NCBI GenBank assembly: GCA_936943465.1
Contig: CAKZJN010000122.1
Span: 1 to 6,250, forward strand
Reading direction: 5' to 3'
DNA length: 6,250 nucleotides
Origin: an uncultured Rhodoferax sp.
GTDB lineage: Bacteria; Pseudomonadota; Gammaproteobacteria; Burkholderiales; Burkholderiaceae_C
In this document: positions 1 to 6,002 of the stretch, piece by piece
Layout: each line of letters starts with the position of its first letter
Position numbering within the stretch: position 1 is the first letter of the stretch
Program-made: the position numbers and the translations under genes
Notes under the pieces: generated by a model
The model's database searches: none
What the model saw: only the letters and a program-made list of their open reading frames with translations
Told to the model about the DNA's origin: nothing

Positions 1-209
1 TTCAGGGAGGCCAGGACCTCCAGCCCGCCGCGTCCCGGCAGGTTCAGATCCAGAATCAAGACGTCACACTCCGCCGAGCGCAGCACTTCGCGCACTTCCG
101 AATAGCTACCGGATTCGCCGGTTACCTGAATATCCACCGCCTCGCTCAGGGTGTCGCGAATGCCCCGACGCACCATGGCGTGGTCATCACAAAGAACTAC
201 TTTGATCAC
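1..209 (-). CDS. NarL/FixJ-family response regulator, receiver domain (3' end outside window)
   Basis: This is the N-terminal 69 residues of a response regulator that continues past the left edge. The visible part is a receiver domain: the acidic pair Asp8-Asp9 followed by HAMVRRGI, then the phosphoacceptor Asp54 in LILDLNLPGRGGLEVL. The DDHxxVRxG start and the DLxLPGxxGLE segment are typical of the LuxR/NarL subfamily, so a C-terminal helix-turn-helix DNA-binding domain is expected but not visible. The start is GTG at 209-207. It overlaps the TGA stop of the upstream kinase in a GTGA, with a modest GAGG about 10 nt upstream inside the kinase gene. This arrangement implies translational coupling and makes the kinase its likely phosphodonor. 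Its target genes cannot be told from the sequence; the divergent che promoter region is one candidate, which is only an inference. Confidence 0.9.
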   Translation of the reverse strand, partial: MIKVVLCDDHAMVRRGIRDTLSEAVDIQVTGESGSYSEVREVLRSAECDVLILDLNLPGRGGLEVLASL

Positions 210-1333
210 TGGAAATCTGCCTCGTCTGGGGAATCGGCGGCGCCGTTCAGGGGGATATTTAATATGAGGGTGGTGCCCTGGCCTAGGCGGGTGCTGAGGT
301 CCAGCCAGCCATTGACCACCCGGGCACGTTCTTTTAGGCCTCGAATGCCGAAGGCCGTCGGGTTGCTCAGCGCTTCGGCCGAGATACCGATGCCATTGTC
401 AGAAATCTCCAGCGTCAGAACCCCTTCTGCATCCGACAGATCCATCTTGACCTGCGAGCACTGCGCATATTTGGAGATGTTGGTTAGCGCCTCCTGGGCC
501 GTGCGGTAGGCGGTTAGCTGGATCGGTTTTTCCGGATTCAGGGACGGGTTGTTGGTTACCAGCGAAGTCTTGACGCCGCTACGGCGCTGAAAACTCTCGG
601 CCAGCCACTGGATGGCAGGAAACAGGCCCTGGTCCAGGATGGCTGGGCGCAGGTTCATCATGATGCGCTGGCTGGCCCCGATCGCGTGTTGCAGCATGTC
701 GTTGGCCGTTTTGACGTGTTCCAGGGTTTCCGGCGAATCCACATGCCTCGATATCCAGGACAAATCCAGCCGCACCGCGGCCAGCGAGCCGCCGATGTCA
801 TCGTGGATTTCTCGGGCAATCGATGCCCGTTCGTTTTCAATGGCGGTCTGCAGGTGCTGGGCAAACAAGGCCAGTCGCTGCTCGGACGCCGCCAGCTCGG
901 CCATGGCCCGCGCTTCGGCCGACTTGGCCTTGAACAACTCCATGGCGCTGGCCATTACCCGCGGCAGATTGGGCAAGTCATTCTTGGGCAGGTAGTCACT
1001 GATGCCGAGTTGAATGGCGGCCACCGCGGCTGATTCACCGATTGCGCCGGAAAGCAGCACAAACGGCAACCGGATTTGGGTGCTCTCCAGCACGGCCCAG
1101 GCGTCCAGCGCGGTGAAACCGGGCAGGCGATAGTCGGCCAGAACGATGTCAAAGGAACGCTGGCGGACTTGCGCTTCAAAATCACCCAGCGAGTCGACGC
1201 GGGTAATGGCGTACGGGAGTTTTTCCTTCGTCAGCGCCCGGCACACCAGTTGGTGGTCCAGTTCCGAATCTTCCAGGTGAAGAATAGCGAGGTGGGCGTG
1301 GGTAAGTGAGGGGGCGAGAGCGGCCGTGAGCAT
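206..1333 (-). CDS. Soluble histidine kinase with N-terminal receiver domain (REC-HisKA_3-HATPase)
   Basis: This 375-residue protein has no evident signal peptide or membrane segment, so it should be cytoplasmic. Residues about 14-130 form a receiver domain with Glu21-Asp22, phosphoacceptor Asp67 (LADYRLPG), Ser95 and Lys117 (YLPKND). A helical linker at about 130-160 leads to a HisKA_3 dimerisation domain with phospho-His177 in REIHDDIGGSLAAVRLDL, the signature of NarX/UhpB/DesK-type kinases. The HATPase domain covers about 268-362, with N-box Asn285 (EALTNISKYA), Asp312 in DNGIGI, and the GIRGLKERA segment. With the receiver at the N terminus rather than the C terminus, input probably comes by phosphotransfer from another kinase or through an unphosphorylated receiver interaction. 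The ATG at 1331-1333 is the only good start before the receiver fold, though no strong Shine-Dalgarno precedes it. It overlaps the downstream response regulator by 4 nt and is divergent from the che operon. The signal sensed is unknown. Confidence 0.92.
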   Translation of the reverse strand: MLTAALAPSLTHAHLAILHLEDSELDHQLVCRALTKEKLPYAITRVDSLGDFEAQVRQRSFDIVLADYRLPGFTALDAWAVLESTQIRLPFVLLSGAIGESAAVAAIQLGISDYLPKNDLPNLPRVMASAMELFKAKSAEARAMAELAASEQRLALFAQHLQTAIENERASIAREIHDDIGGSLAAVRLDLSWISRHVDSPETLEHVKTANDMLQHAIGASQRIMMNLRPAILDQGLFPAIQWLAESFQRRSGVKTSLVTNNPSLNPEKPIQLTAYRTAQEALTNISKYAQCSQVKMDLSDAEGVLTLEISDNGIGISAEALSNPTAFGIRGLKERARVVNGWLDLSTRLGQGTTLILNIPLNGAADSPDEADFQ

Positions 1334-1367
1334 TGCGCTGGATTATCTGGTTTGGATCAGCGGCGGT

Positions 1368-1385
1368 GCAAGTTCTTTTACTTGC
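1368..1385. repeat. Perfect 6-bp inverted repeat, possible operator
   Basis: GCAAGT (1368-1373) and ACTTGC (1380-1385) are exact reverse complements around the 6-nt spacer TCTTTT. The right arm overlaps the candidate che -35 element at 1382-1387. For the kinase gene it would lie 35-52 nt upstream of the start codon. It may be a transcription-factor site or a short hairpin in the kinase leader RNA. It is too short and has too few Gs and Cs to be a terminator. The repeat is directly visible; any function is inferred. Confidence 0.35.
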
Positions 1386-1471
1386 GAAATGTCATGAGGT
1401 TGGTCAAAATTTCCACAATCGCCATGTTTCCTGCTAACCTAGAACCCAGAAAAAAGCAGTGGTGACACAAT

Positions 1472-1513
1472 ATGAATGACCTACTAATCCAGTGTGGCCT
1501 CGGGGACCATTGA
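1472..1513 (+). CDS. Possible 13-codon leader ORF upstream of the CheZ-like gene
   Basis: An ATG at 1472 opens a 13-residue reading frame, MNDLLIQCGLGDH, ending in TGA at 1511-1513. GGTGA at 1461-1465, six bases before the ATG, is a proper Shine-Dalgarno-like match. The stop lies two bases before the ATG of the next gene (1516), whose own site (GGGGA at 1502-1506, spacing 9) is weaker. Ribosomes finishing this ORF could re-initiate on the CheZ-like gene, giving translational coupling. I do not recognise the peptide. The ORF may equally be chance, or the remnant of an older N terminus separated by a frameshift. Confidence 0.3.
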   Translation: MNDLLIQCGLGDH

Positions 1514-1515
1514 AG

Positions 1516-1959
1516 ATGCCAGAATCTTTGACAACACCGTCTGCGCCCTCCGTACAAATGCCCCTGATGTTGGTGGCAGAAGTGCAGGACTCATTGCTGG
1601 TGGTTGTTCACGACCTGAACCGCCTGGATGGTTTGCTGGCCCACACCATGGAAAACCTGATGGAGCGTTTTACCGCTGCCAGCGCCAATCTGGCCAACCC
1701 GGACCTGATTTCAAGCACGGAGCTAGACGGGGTGCGCAACACCTTGCGTGCCGCGGTTACCGAGTTGCAGTTCCAGGATATGGCGTCCCAATTGATTGCA
1801 CATACCTCCAAAATATTGCAAGGTTGTGCTTATCGCCTCGCGTCTGAATCGATGGGGATGGAAGATGGTGAGGCTGTACCCTTCGTAGAGGAAGTTCCTG
1901 AGCGCCCCAATCCGGTCACGCAGGACGAAATGGATGCTGGTTCCATTGAGCTTTTTTAA
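1516..1959 (+). CDS. CheZ-like CheY-P phosphatase candidate (short form)
   Basis: This 147-residue, mostly helical protein has no membrane segment. Its central helices (about 16-58 and 67-112) could form a long hairpin. The second contains ELQFQDMASQLI, which aligns with the active-site helix of E. coli CheZ (QDFQDLTGQVI). Asp88 and Gln92 then fall where CheZ has catalytic Asp143 and Gln147. A charged, Pro-containing linker (116-134) leads to the C-terminal TQDEMDAGSIELF, which resembles the CheY-binding tail of CheZ (SQDQVDDLLDSLGF) and the FliM N-terminal motif. Classical CheZ is about 214 residues, so this is a reduced or divergent relative. LQFQD helices also occur in some receptor-like proteins, which is the main alternative. 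I chose ATG 1516 (GGGGA upstream, spacing 9) over an in-frame GTG at 1492, which has no visible ribosome site. The gene lies immediately before cheY, 34 nt away, as expected for a CheY-P regulator. Confidence 0.72.
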   Translation: MPESLTTPSAPSVQMPLMLVAEVQDSLLVVVHDLNRLDGLLAHTMENLMERFTAASANLANPDLISSTELDGVRNTLRAAVTELQFQDMASQLIAHTSKILQGCAYRLASESMGMEDGEAVPFVEEVPERPNPVTQDEMDAGSIELF

Positions 1960-1982
1960 CGGTTTTATCAAGATTGATTAGT

Positions 1983-1987
1983 TGGAG
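1983..1987 (+). promoter_or_regulatory. Ribosome binding site that sets the cheY start
   Basis: TGGAG at 1983-1987 lies six bases before ATG 1994. It overlaps an in-frame TTG at 1982 that would add four residues (MEHL). The site can serve only the ATG, and CheY proteins normally begin directly with the first beta strand (MPVILAVDDS here), so the ATG is the start. Confidence 0.75.
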
Positions 1988-1993
1988 CATTTG

Positions 1994-2356
1994 ATGCCTG
2001 TAATTCTTGCCGTCGACGACTCACCTTCCATGCGGAAGATGGTCTCTTTTACGCTCACTGGAGCGGGCTATCAGGTCGTTGAGGCCGTAGATGGGCAGGA
2101 CGCCTACGAAAAGGCGCAGACCCAATCTTTCGATCTGGTATTGACGGACCAGAACATGCCACGGATGGACGGTTTGGGCCTGACGCGCAAGTTGCGCGAG
2201 CATCCGCAGTTCAAGACCACCCCGATTTTGATGCTGACCACCGAGTCCAGCGACTTGATGAAACAGGCGGGCCGAGCGGCGGGAGCTACCGGTTGGCTGG
2301 TCAAGCCCTTTGACCCGGCCAAACTGTTGGAAGTCCTCAAAAAAGTTATTCGCTAG
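1994..2356 (+). CDS. cheY: Chemotaxis response regulator CheY
   Basis: This is a single-domain receiver of 120 residues, the usual length for CheY. Phosphorylated by CheA, it diffuses to the flagellar motor switch (FliM) and changes rotation. The functional residues are present: acidic pair Asp8-Asp9 (AVDDSPSMRKM), phosphoacceptor Asp52 (LTDQNMPRMDG), Thr82 (LTTE) and Lys104 (VKPF). The position of the E. coli CheY switch residue Tyr106 is occupied by Trp101 (GATGWLVKPF). This substitution occurs in many proteobacterial CheY paralogues, so it is not a defect. There is no output domain. It is flanked by the CheZ-like gene and cheA in the same orientation, so the three probably form a direct phosphorylation and dephosphorylation circuit. 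A related stand-alone receiver such as a PilH-type protein is the alternative, but the cheA-cheW-cheR context favours CheY. Confidence 0.95.
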   Translation: MPVILAVDDSPSMRKMVSFTLTGAGYQVVEAVDGQDAYEKAQTQSFDLVLTDQNMPRMDGLGLTRKLREHPQFKTTPILMLTTESSDLMKQAGRAAGATGWLVKPFDPAKLLEVLKKVIR

Positions 2357-2402
2357 CGCGCTGGTAGGGACGACAGTTCAAAATATTCAGGAGTAAACCA
2401 CC

Positions 2403-4556
2403 ATGTCAGAAACCCACCAGGATAGTGGCGCAGGCAGCGACATCGATCTCAGTCAGTTCTACCAAATCTTCTTTGAAGAAGCCGGAGAAAACCTGGACCA
2501 GATGGAGTCCATGCTGCTGAACCTGAATCTGGAAACCGCCGACGATGAGGAGCTCAATGGAATTTTCCGCTGCGCCCACTCTGTAAAGGGCGGCGCAGCA
2601 ACCTTTGGCTTTACCGACGTGGCGGAACTTACCCACAAAATGGAGTCCTTGCTGGATCGCCTGCGTCGCCATGAGTTGCAGCCGAATTCCGCCATGGTGG
2701 ATGTTTTGCTGGAGTCTGCAGACGCCTCGCGCAGCTTGCTGGCGCGCCACCAGTCGGGTGATTCCAGCGAAGCCCCGCCGATTGCCGACTTGGTGCAGCG
2801 CATTGCGTCCCTTGCAGCAGGCAATGCTCCGGTGGCTGCCCCGGCACCCGTCAAAGCAGCGCCACCGCCACCGCCTGCTCCGGTGGTTGCCGCTGCCCCG
2901 CCCGCAGCGAATGGCACGCGGCAGCTCGAAATCAAGGTGGGTCCCCTGACCCATCCAGAGCAAGCCGACGCGATTTCTGAGCTTTTCCGGGACATTCCCG
3001 GACTGGGAACGATCAAAACCTTGAATTCAGATCGGGCCGACTTCCGCCTGTTCTCGGTGGAAACGGTATCCACCGATGACGACCTGCTCGACCTCTTCAC
3101 GTTCCATGTGGCACGTGAGCAAATCGATATCAAGCCCGTGGCCGCTGCGGCACCTGCGCCTGCACCGGCTGCCTCCGATGCCAGTCACGGCTTTTTTGAC
3201 GGAGCGCCGGGCGCACCGGGAGCGGCCGCGCCAGCGGCGCCTGCTCCTGAGCCAGTCGCTGGCTTTGGCTTCTTTGACGGTGCGCCGGGAGCACCTGGCG
3301 CGGCCCTGGAGTCTGCCGCACCCGAAGCGGTTGTAACCGAGGCAAAAGCCAAAGCTGCGCCCAAAGCGGCCGGCGCACCGGCTGCGCAGCCCGAAGCGGC
3401 AACGATCCGGGTGGCCATCAGCAAGGTAGACCAACTGATCAATCTGGTTGGCGAGTTGGTGATTACGCAGGCCATGCTGGCCCAGAACAGCCGTGCGCTG
3501 GATCCTGCGGTGTACCAGCAGCTCCTGACGGGGCTGGCCGATTTGGACCGCAACACCCGCGACTTGCAGGAATCGGTGATGTCGATTCGCATGATCCCGA
3601 TGTCGATTGTGTTCAGCCGCTTCCCACGCATGCTGCGCGATCTGGCGGGCAAGTTGGGCAAGAAGGTGGACTTTGTCACCCAGGGTGAAGCAACCGAGCT
3701 GGATAAGGGGCTGGTCGAAAAGATTACCGATCCACTGACGCACTTGGTTCGCAATAGTTGCGACCACGGGATCGAATCGCCTGCGGAGCGCTTGGCCGCT
3801 GGCAAGCCCGAAACCGGCACGATTACGCTGTCCGCTTCGCACCAGGGTGGCTCCATCGTGATTGAAGTGCGTGATGACGGCAAGGGCCTATCGCGGGAAA
3901 AGATCCTCAAGAAAGCCCGCGAGCGGGGGCTGGACGTATCAGACCAGATGTCGGACGCCGATGTGTGGGGTCTGATTTTTGCGCCGGGCTTCTCCACCGC
4001 CGAAGTGGTGACCGATGTGTCCGGCCGAGGTGTGGGCATGGACGTGGTGAAGCGAAACATTGCTGCCTTGAATGGAACCGTGGAAATTGATTCTGCCGAG
4101 GGCTTTGGCATGCGGGTTGCAGTGCGCCTGCCGCTGACACTGGCCATCATGGATGGCATGTCGGTGGGGGTTGGCGAAGAGGTTTACATCCTGCCGCTTT
4201 CCTCCGTGGTCGAATCGTTCCAAGTCAAGGCCGATGCGGTCAGCACGGTGGGGCAAGGCTCGCAATTGGTCAAGGTGCGCGACGAATACATGCCCGTCAT
4301 TGAGCTGGAAAAAGTATTCCAGGTACCGCGCTTCGACTTCGACAAGAACAGCGACATCATGGTCGTGGTGGAAGCCGATGGCAGCCGGGTCGTGTTGCTG
4401 GTGGACGAACTGCTGGGCCAGCAGCAGGTGGTGGTGAAGAACCTGGAGTCCAACTACCGCAAGGTGCCCAATGTGTCGGGCGCGACGATTCTGGGTGATG
4501 GCAAGGTTGCACTGATTCTGGACACGGCCGCGCTGGTGCGCCGTTCCAGGCACTAG
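2403..4556 (+). CDS. cheA: Chemotaxis histidine kinase CheA
   Basis: CheA is the receptor-coupled cytoplasmic kinase that autophosphorylates and passes phosphate to CheY and CheB. At 717 residues it is slightly longer than E. coli CheA, because of its linkers. The order of domains is: P1 phosphotransfer domain (about 17-125) with phospho-His59 in CAHSVKGG; an Ala/Pro linker (about 136-173); a P2-like regulator-docking domain (about 175-246); a second Ala/Pro/Gly linker (about 247-330) holding two copies of GFFDGAPGAPGAA; P3 dimerisation (from about 335, VDQLINLVGELVITQ); P4 ATPase with Asn451 (LVRNSCDHGIE), DDGKG at 491-495, FAPGFSTA and GRGVGMD; and a P5 CheW-like domain (about 583-714). All catalytic motifs are intact. 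The ATG at 2403 follows AGGAG at 2389-2393. The 46-nt gap from cheY and the short step to cheW indicate one operon. Confidence 0.98.
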   Translation: MSETHQDSGAGSDIDLSQFYQIFFEEAGENLDQMESMLLNLNLETADDEELNGIFRCAHSVKGGAATFGFTDVAELTHKMESLLDRLRRHELQPNSAMVDVLLESADASRSLLARHQSGDSSEAPPIADLVQRIASLAAGNAPVAAPAPVKAAPPPPPAPVVAAAPPAANGTRQLEIKVGPLTHPEQADAISELFRDIPGLGTIKTLNSDRADFRLFSVETVSTDDDLLDLFTFHVAREQIDIKPVAAAAPAPAPAASDASHGFFDGAPGAPGAAAPAAPAPEPVAGFGFFDGAPGAPGAALESAAPEAVVTEAKAKAAPKAAGAPAAQPEAATIRVAISKVDQLINLVGELVITQAMLAQNSRALDPAVYQQLLTGLADLDRNTRDLQESVMSIRMIPMSIVFSRFPRMLRDLAGKLGKKVDFVTQGEATELDKGLVEKITDPLTHLVRNSCDHGIESPAERLAAGKPETGTITLSASHQGGSIVIEVRDDGKGLSREKILKKARERGLDVSDQMSDADVWGLIFAPGFSTAEVVTDVSGRGVGMDVVKRNIAALNGTVEIDSAEGFGMRVAVRLPLTLAIMDGMSVGVGEEVYILPLSSVVESFQVKADAVSTVGQGSQLVKVRDEYMPVIELEKVFQVPRFDFDKNSDIMVVVEADGSRVVLLVDELLGQQQVVVKNLESNYRKVPNVSGATILGDGKVALILDTAALVRRSRH
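3189..3305 (+). repeat. Duplicated GFFDGAPGAPGAA motif in the CheA linker
   Basis: Two identical 13-residue copies lie at CheA residues 263-275 (DNA 3189-3227) and 289-301 (DNA 3267-3305), starting 78 bp (26 codons) apart. The 39-bp copies differ at five positions, all third-codon and all synonymous. The sequence between them is generic Ala/Pro/Glu linker. This looks like a tandem duplication of a 26-residue unit whose aromatic-acidic core has been kept while the DNA drifted. The motif sits between the P2-like and P3 domains, where linkers are usually unstructured. Confidence 0.8.
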
Positions 4557-4565
4557 GAGAACGCA

Positions 4566-5054
4566 ATGGGAATGATGGAAAAAATGGATGAACTGACCTC
4601 TACCGGTGCCCGCGAGTACCTGACTTTCCGCCTGGATCAGGAAGAGTACGGTATCGACATTCTCAAGGTGCAGGAGATTCGTGGTTACGAGTCGCCCACG
4701 CGCGTGGCCAACGCACCCAGCTTTATCAAAGGCGTGGTGAATTTGCGCGGAACAATCGTTCCGATTGTGGACATGCGCCTCAAGTTCAATTGCGAGAAGG
4801 CTGAATACAACACCTTTACCGTGGTCATCATTCTGAATTTGCGCAGCCGCATCGTGGGCATCGTCGTGGATTCGGTCAGTGATGTGATGGAACTGCCTCC
4901 GGAGTCACTCAAGGCGGCACCCGAGATCGAGAGCGTCATTGACAGCAGTGCGGTGATGGGGCTGGGCTCCTTGGGTGATCGCATGCTGATTCTGCTGGAT
5001 ATCGAGCGGCTGATGTCGGCATCGGACATGGGTTTGGTCAGCTCCGACGAGTAA
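4566..5054 (+). CDS. cheW: Chemotaxis coupling protein CheW
   Basis: CheW is the cytoplasmic adaptor that joins chemoreceptors to the CheA P5 domain in signalling arrays. The 162-residue product is a single CheW domain (about 16-155), close to the family's usual length. It begins REYLTFRLDQEEYGIDILKVQEI and carries the conserved GVVNLRGTIVPIVDMR segment, in which Arg61 matches the receptor/kinase-interface arginine (Arg62) of E. coli CheW. The C-terminal part (RMLILLDIERLM) is also typical. AGGAG at 4555-4559 overlaps the cheA stop codon and lies six bases before ATG 4566, which supports this start over later methionines at residues 3, 4 and 7 and suggests translational coupling to cheA. Confidence 0.97.
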   Translation: MGMMEKMDELTSTGAREYLTFRLDQEEYGIDILKVQEIRGYESPTRVANAPSFIKGVVNLRGTIVPIVDMRLKFNCEKAEYNTFTVVIILNLRSRIVGIVVDSVSDVMELPPESLKAAPEIESVIDSSAVMGLGSLGDRMLILLDIERLMSASDMGLVSSDE

Positions 5055-5108
5055 GCCGCTCTGCAGGGGCGGGGCTCCATCACAACCAATAATAATGATT
5101 GATCACCA

Positions 5109-5963
5109 ATGAATGCGCGAGGAGCCGAAGATTCGTTGGGCGATACCGGGATGCAAGGCCGGGAGTTCGCCTGGACCAGTGCCGACTTCGACCGGGTACA
5201 AAGCCTGATTTACCGCCATGCCGGTATCAGCTTGCACGATGGCAAACATGCGATGGTTTACAGCCGTTTGTCACGGCGCTTGCGTGATACCGGGCACAAC
5301 AGCTTTAAGGATTACCTGACCTGGCTGGAGTCATCGGATGGCCCCGAATGGCAAGAGTTCGTGAATGCGCTCACCACCAACCTGACCTCTTTTTTTCGCG
5401 AGCAGCACCACTTTCAGATTTTTTCTGAGCACCTGAAATCCAAACCGGCCTCCCATCCCTGGAAGGTTTGGTGCAGTGCTGCTTCTACCGGCGAGGAGCC
5501 CTACTCCATTGTGATGACGGCGCTGGAAGCATTGGGAGCCCGGCCGAATTTTTCCCTCATGGCGAGTGACATTGACTCCAAGGTCCTGGCCACGGCGTCC
5601 AACGGGGTTTACAAGGCGGAATCGCTCAAGGGCATCACTCCTGCCCAGATGCAAGCATTCTTTATGCGTGGCAAAGGAGCTAACTCCGGCATGGTGCGTG
5701 TTAAGCCGGAGTTGCGCCATTACATTGAATTTCTCATCGTCAACCTGATCAAGGACGACTGGCCGTTTCGGGAGCCGTTTGATGTGGTTTTTTGCCGCAA
5801 CGTGATGATCTATTTCAATGCCGAAACGCAGCGGAAGGTGTTGGAGCGCATTCATCGGGTCATGAAACCGGGCGGCATTTTGTTTGTCGGCCATGCAGAA
5901 AACTTCAGCGACTCCCGTGACCTATTTGTTTTGAAGGGAAAGACAGCCTATGAGCGCCGGTGA
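5109..5963 (+). CDS. cheR: Chemoreceptor glutamate methyltransferase CheR
   Basis: CheR transfers methyl groups from S-adenosylmethionine to receptor glutamates for adaptation. The 284 residues match the usual length (286 in E. coli). An N-terminal helical domain (about 22-90) is followed by TNLTSFFRE (90-98), the SAM-binding CSAASTGEEPYS (122-133), ASDID (152-156), FCRNVMIYF (228-236) and KPGGILFVGHAE (253-264). All are characteristic, and the protein looks intact. The start is uncertain. ATG 5109 has no clear Shine-Dalgarno but overlaps the stop of a five-codon frame (ATG 5095 to TGA 5112) in an ATGA. Alternatives are TTG 5136 behind AGGAG (5120-5124, spacing 11) and ATG 5151; both keep the whole conserved domain. 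It lies 54 nt after cheW in the same orientation. Confidence 0.96.
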   Translation: MNARGAEDSLGDTGMQGREFAWTSADFDRVQSLIYRHAGISLHDGKHAMVYSRLSRRLRDTGHNSFKDYLTWLESSDGPEWQEFVNALTTNLTSFFREQHHFQIFSEHLKSKPASHPWKVWCSAASTGEEPYSIVMTALEALGARPNFSLMASDIDSKVLATASNGVYKAESLKGITPAQMQAFFMRGKGANSGMVRVKPELRHYIEFLIVNLIKDDWPFREPFDVVFCRNVMIYFNAETQRKVLERIHRVMKPGGILFVGHAENFSDSRDLFVLKGKTAYERR

Positions 5964-6002
5964 TACTTCGCGATGGCGTCAGCATCAAAAGGCGAGATTT
6001 CT

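Larger units (their letters stand above)
1334..1515. promoter_or_regulatory. Divergent intergenic regulatory region between the kinase gene and the che operon
   Basis: These 182 bp separate two divergent transcription units and must hold promoters for both. A weak sigma-70-like pair reads toward che: TTGCGA at 1382-1387 and CAAAAT at 1405-1410, 17 bp apart and each matching 4 of 6 consensus bases. On the minus strand TTGACC (complement of 1402-1407) matches the -35 consensus at 5 of 6 positions but lacks a convincing -10 at normal spacing. An inverted repeat (1368-1385) overlaps the plus-strand -35 candidate. A short ORF with a good GGTGA site lies at 1472-1513. I could not find a flagellar sigma-28 promoter with correct spacing. 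The role of the region is clear from its position; the exact promoter elements are low confidence. Confidence 0.5.

Noticed and set aside
612..1033. Plus-strand open frames of 127 and 115 codons within the kinase gene
   Set aside because: They are antisense to the conserved HisKA_3 and receiver coding sequence and have no family features.
1404..1428. Possible sigma-28 flagellar promoter: CAAAATTT followed by GCCATGTT
   Set aside because: The first half resembles TAAAGTTT, but the spacer is 8 rather than about 11 nt and the second half matches only GCC of GCCGATAA.
1982..1993. Upstream TTG start for cheY adding MEHL
   Set aside because: The Shine-Dalgarno at 1983-1987 overlaps this codon and is correctly spaced only for ATG 1994.
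2406..3133. Minus-strand open frames of 185 and 224 codons over the 5' half of cheA
   Set aside because: They are shadows of cheA: low-complexity translations, no domain, and fully overlapped by a conserved gene.
3185..4159. 324-codon open frame antisense to cheA (and a 271-codon one at 3027-3842)
   Set aside because: It lies wholly opposite the unmistakable cheA frame. Its translation is Ser/Arg/Pro-rich with no recognisable domain, as expected from the complement of Ala/Gly/Pro-rich, G+C-rich codons.
5055..5108. Possible terminator between cheW and cheR
   Set aside because: No strong stem followed by a T run is present; only a 4-bp palindrome around 5096-5105.
5390..5397. Run of eight T residues in cheR, considered as a slippage or phase-variation tract
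   Set aside because: It encodes the conserved Ser-Phe-Phe of TNLTSFFRE, so codon choice explains it. The frame is intact and nothing else suggests phase variation.
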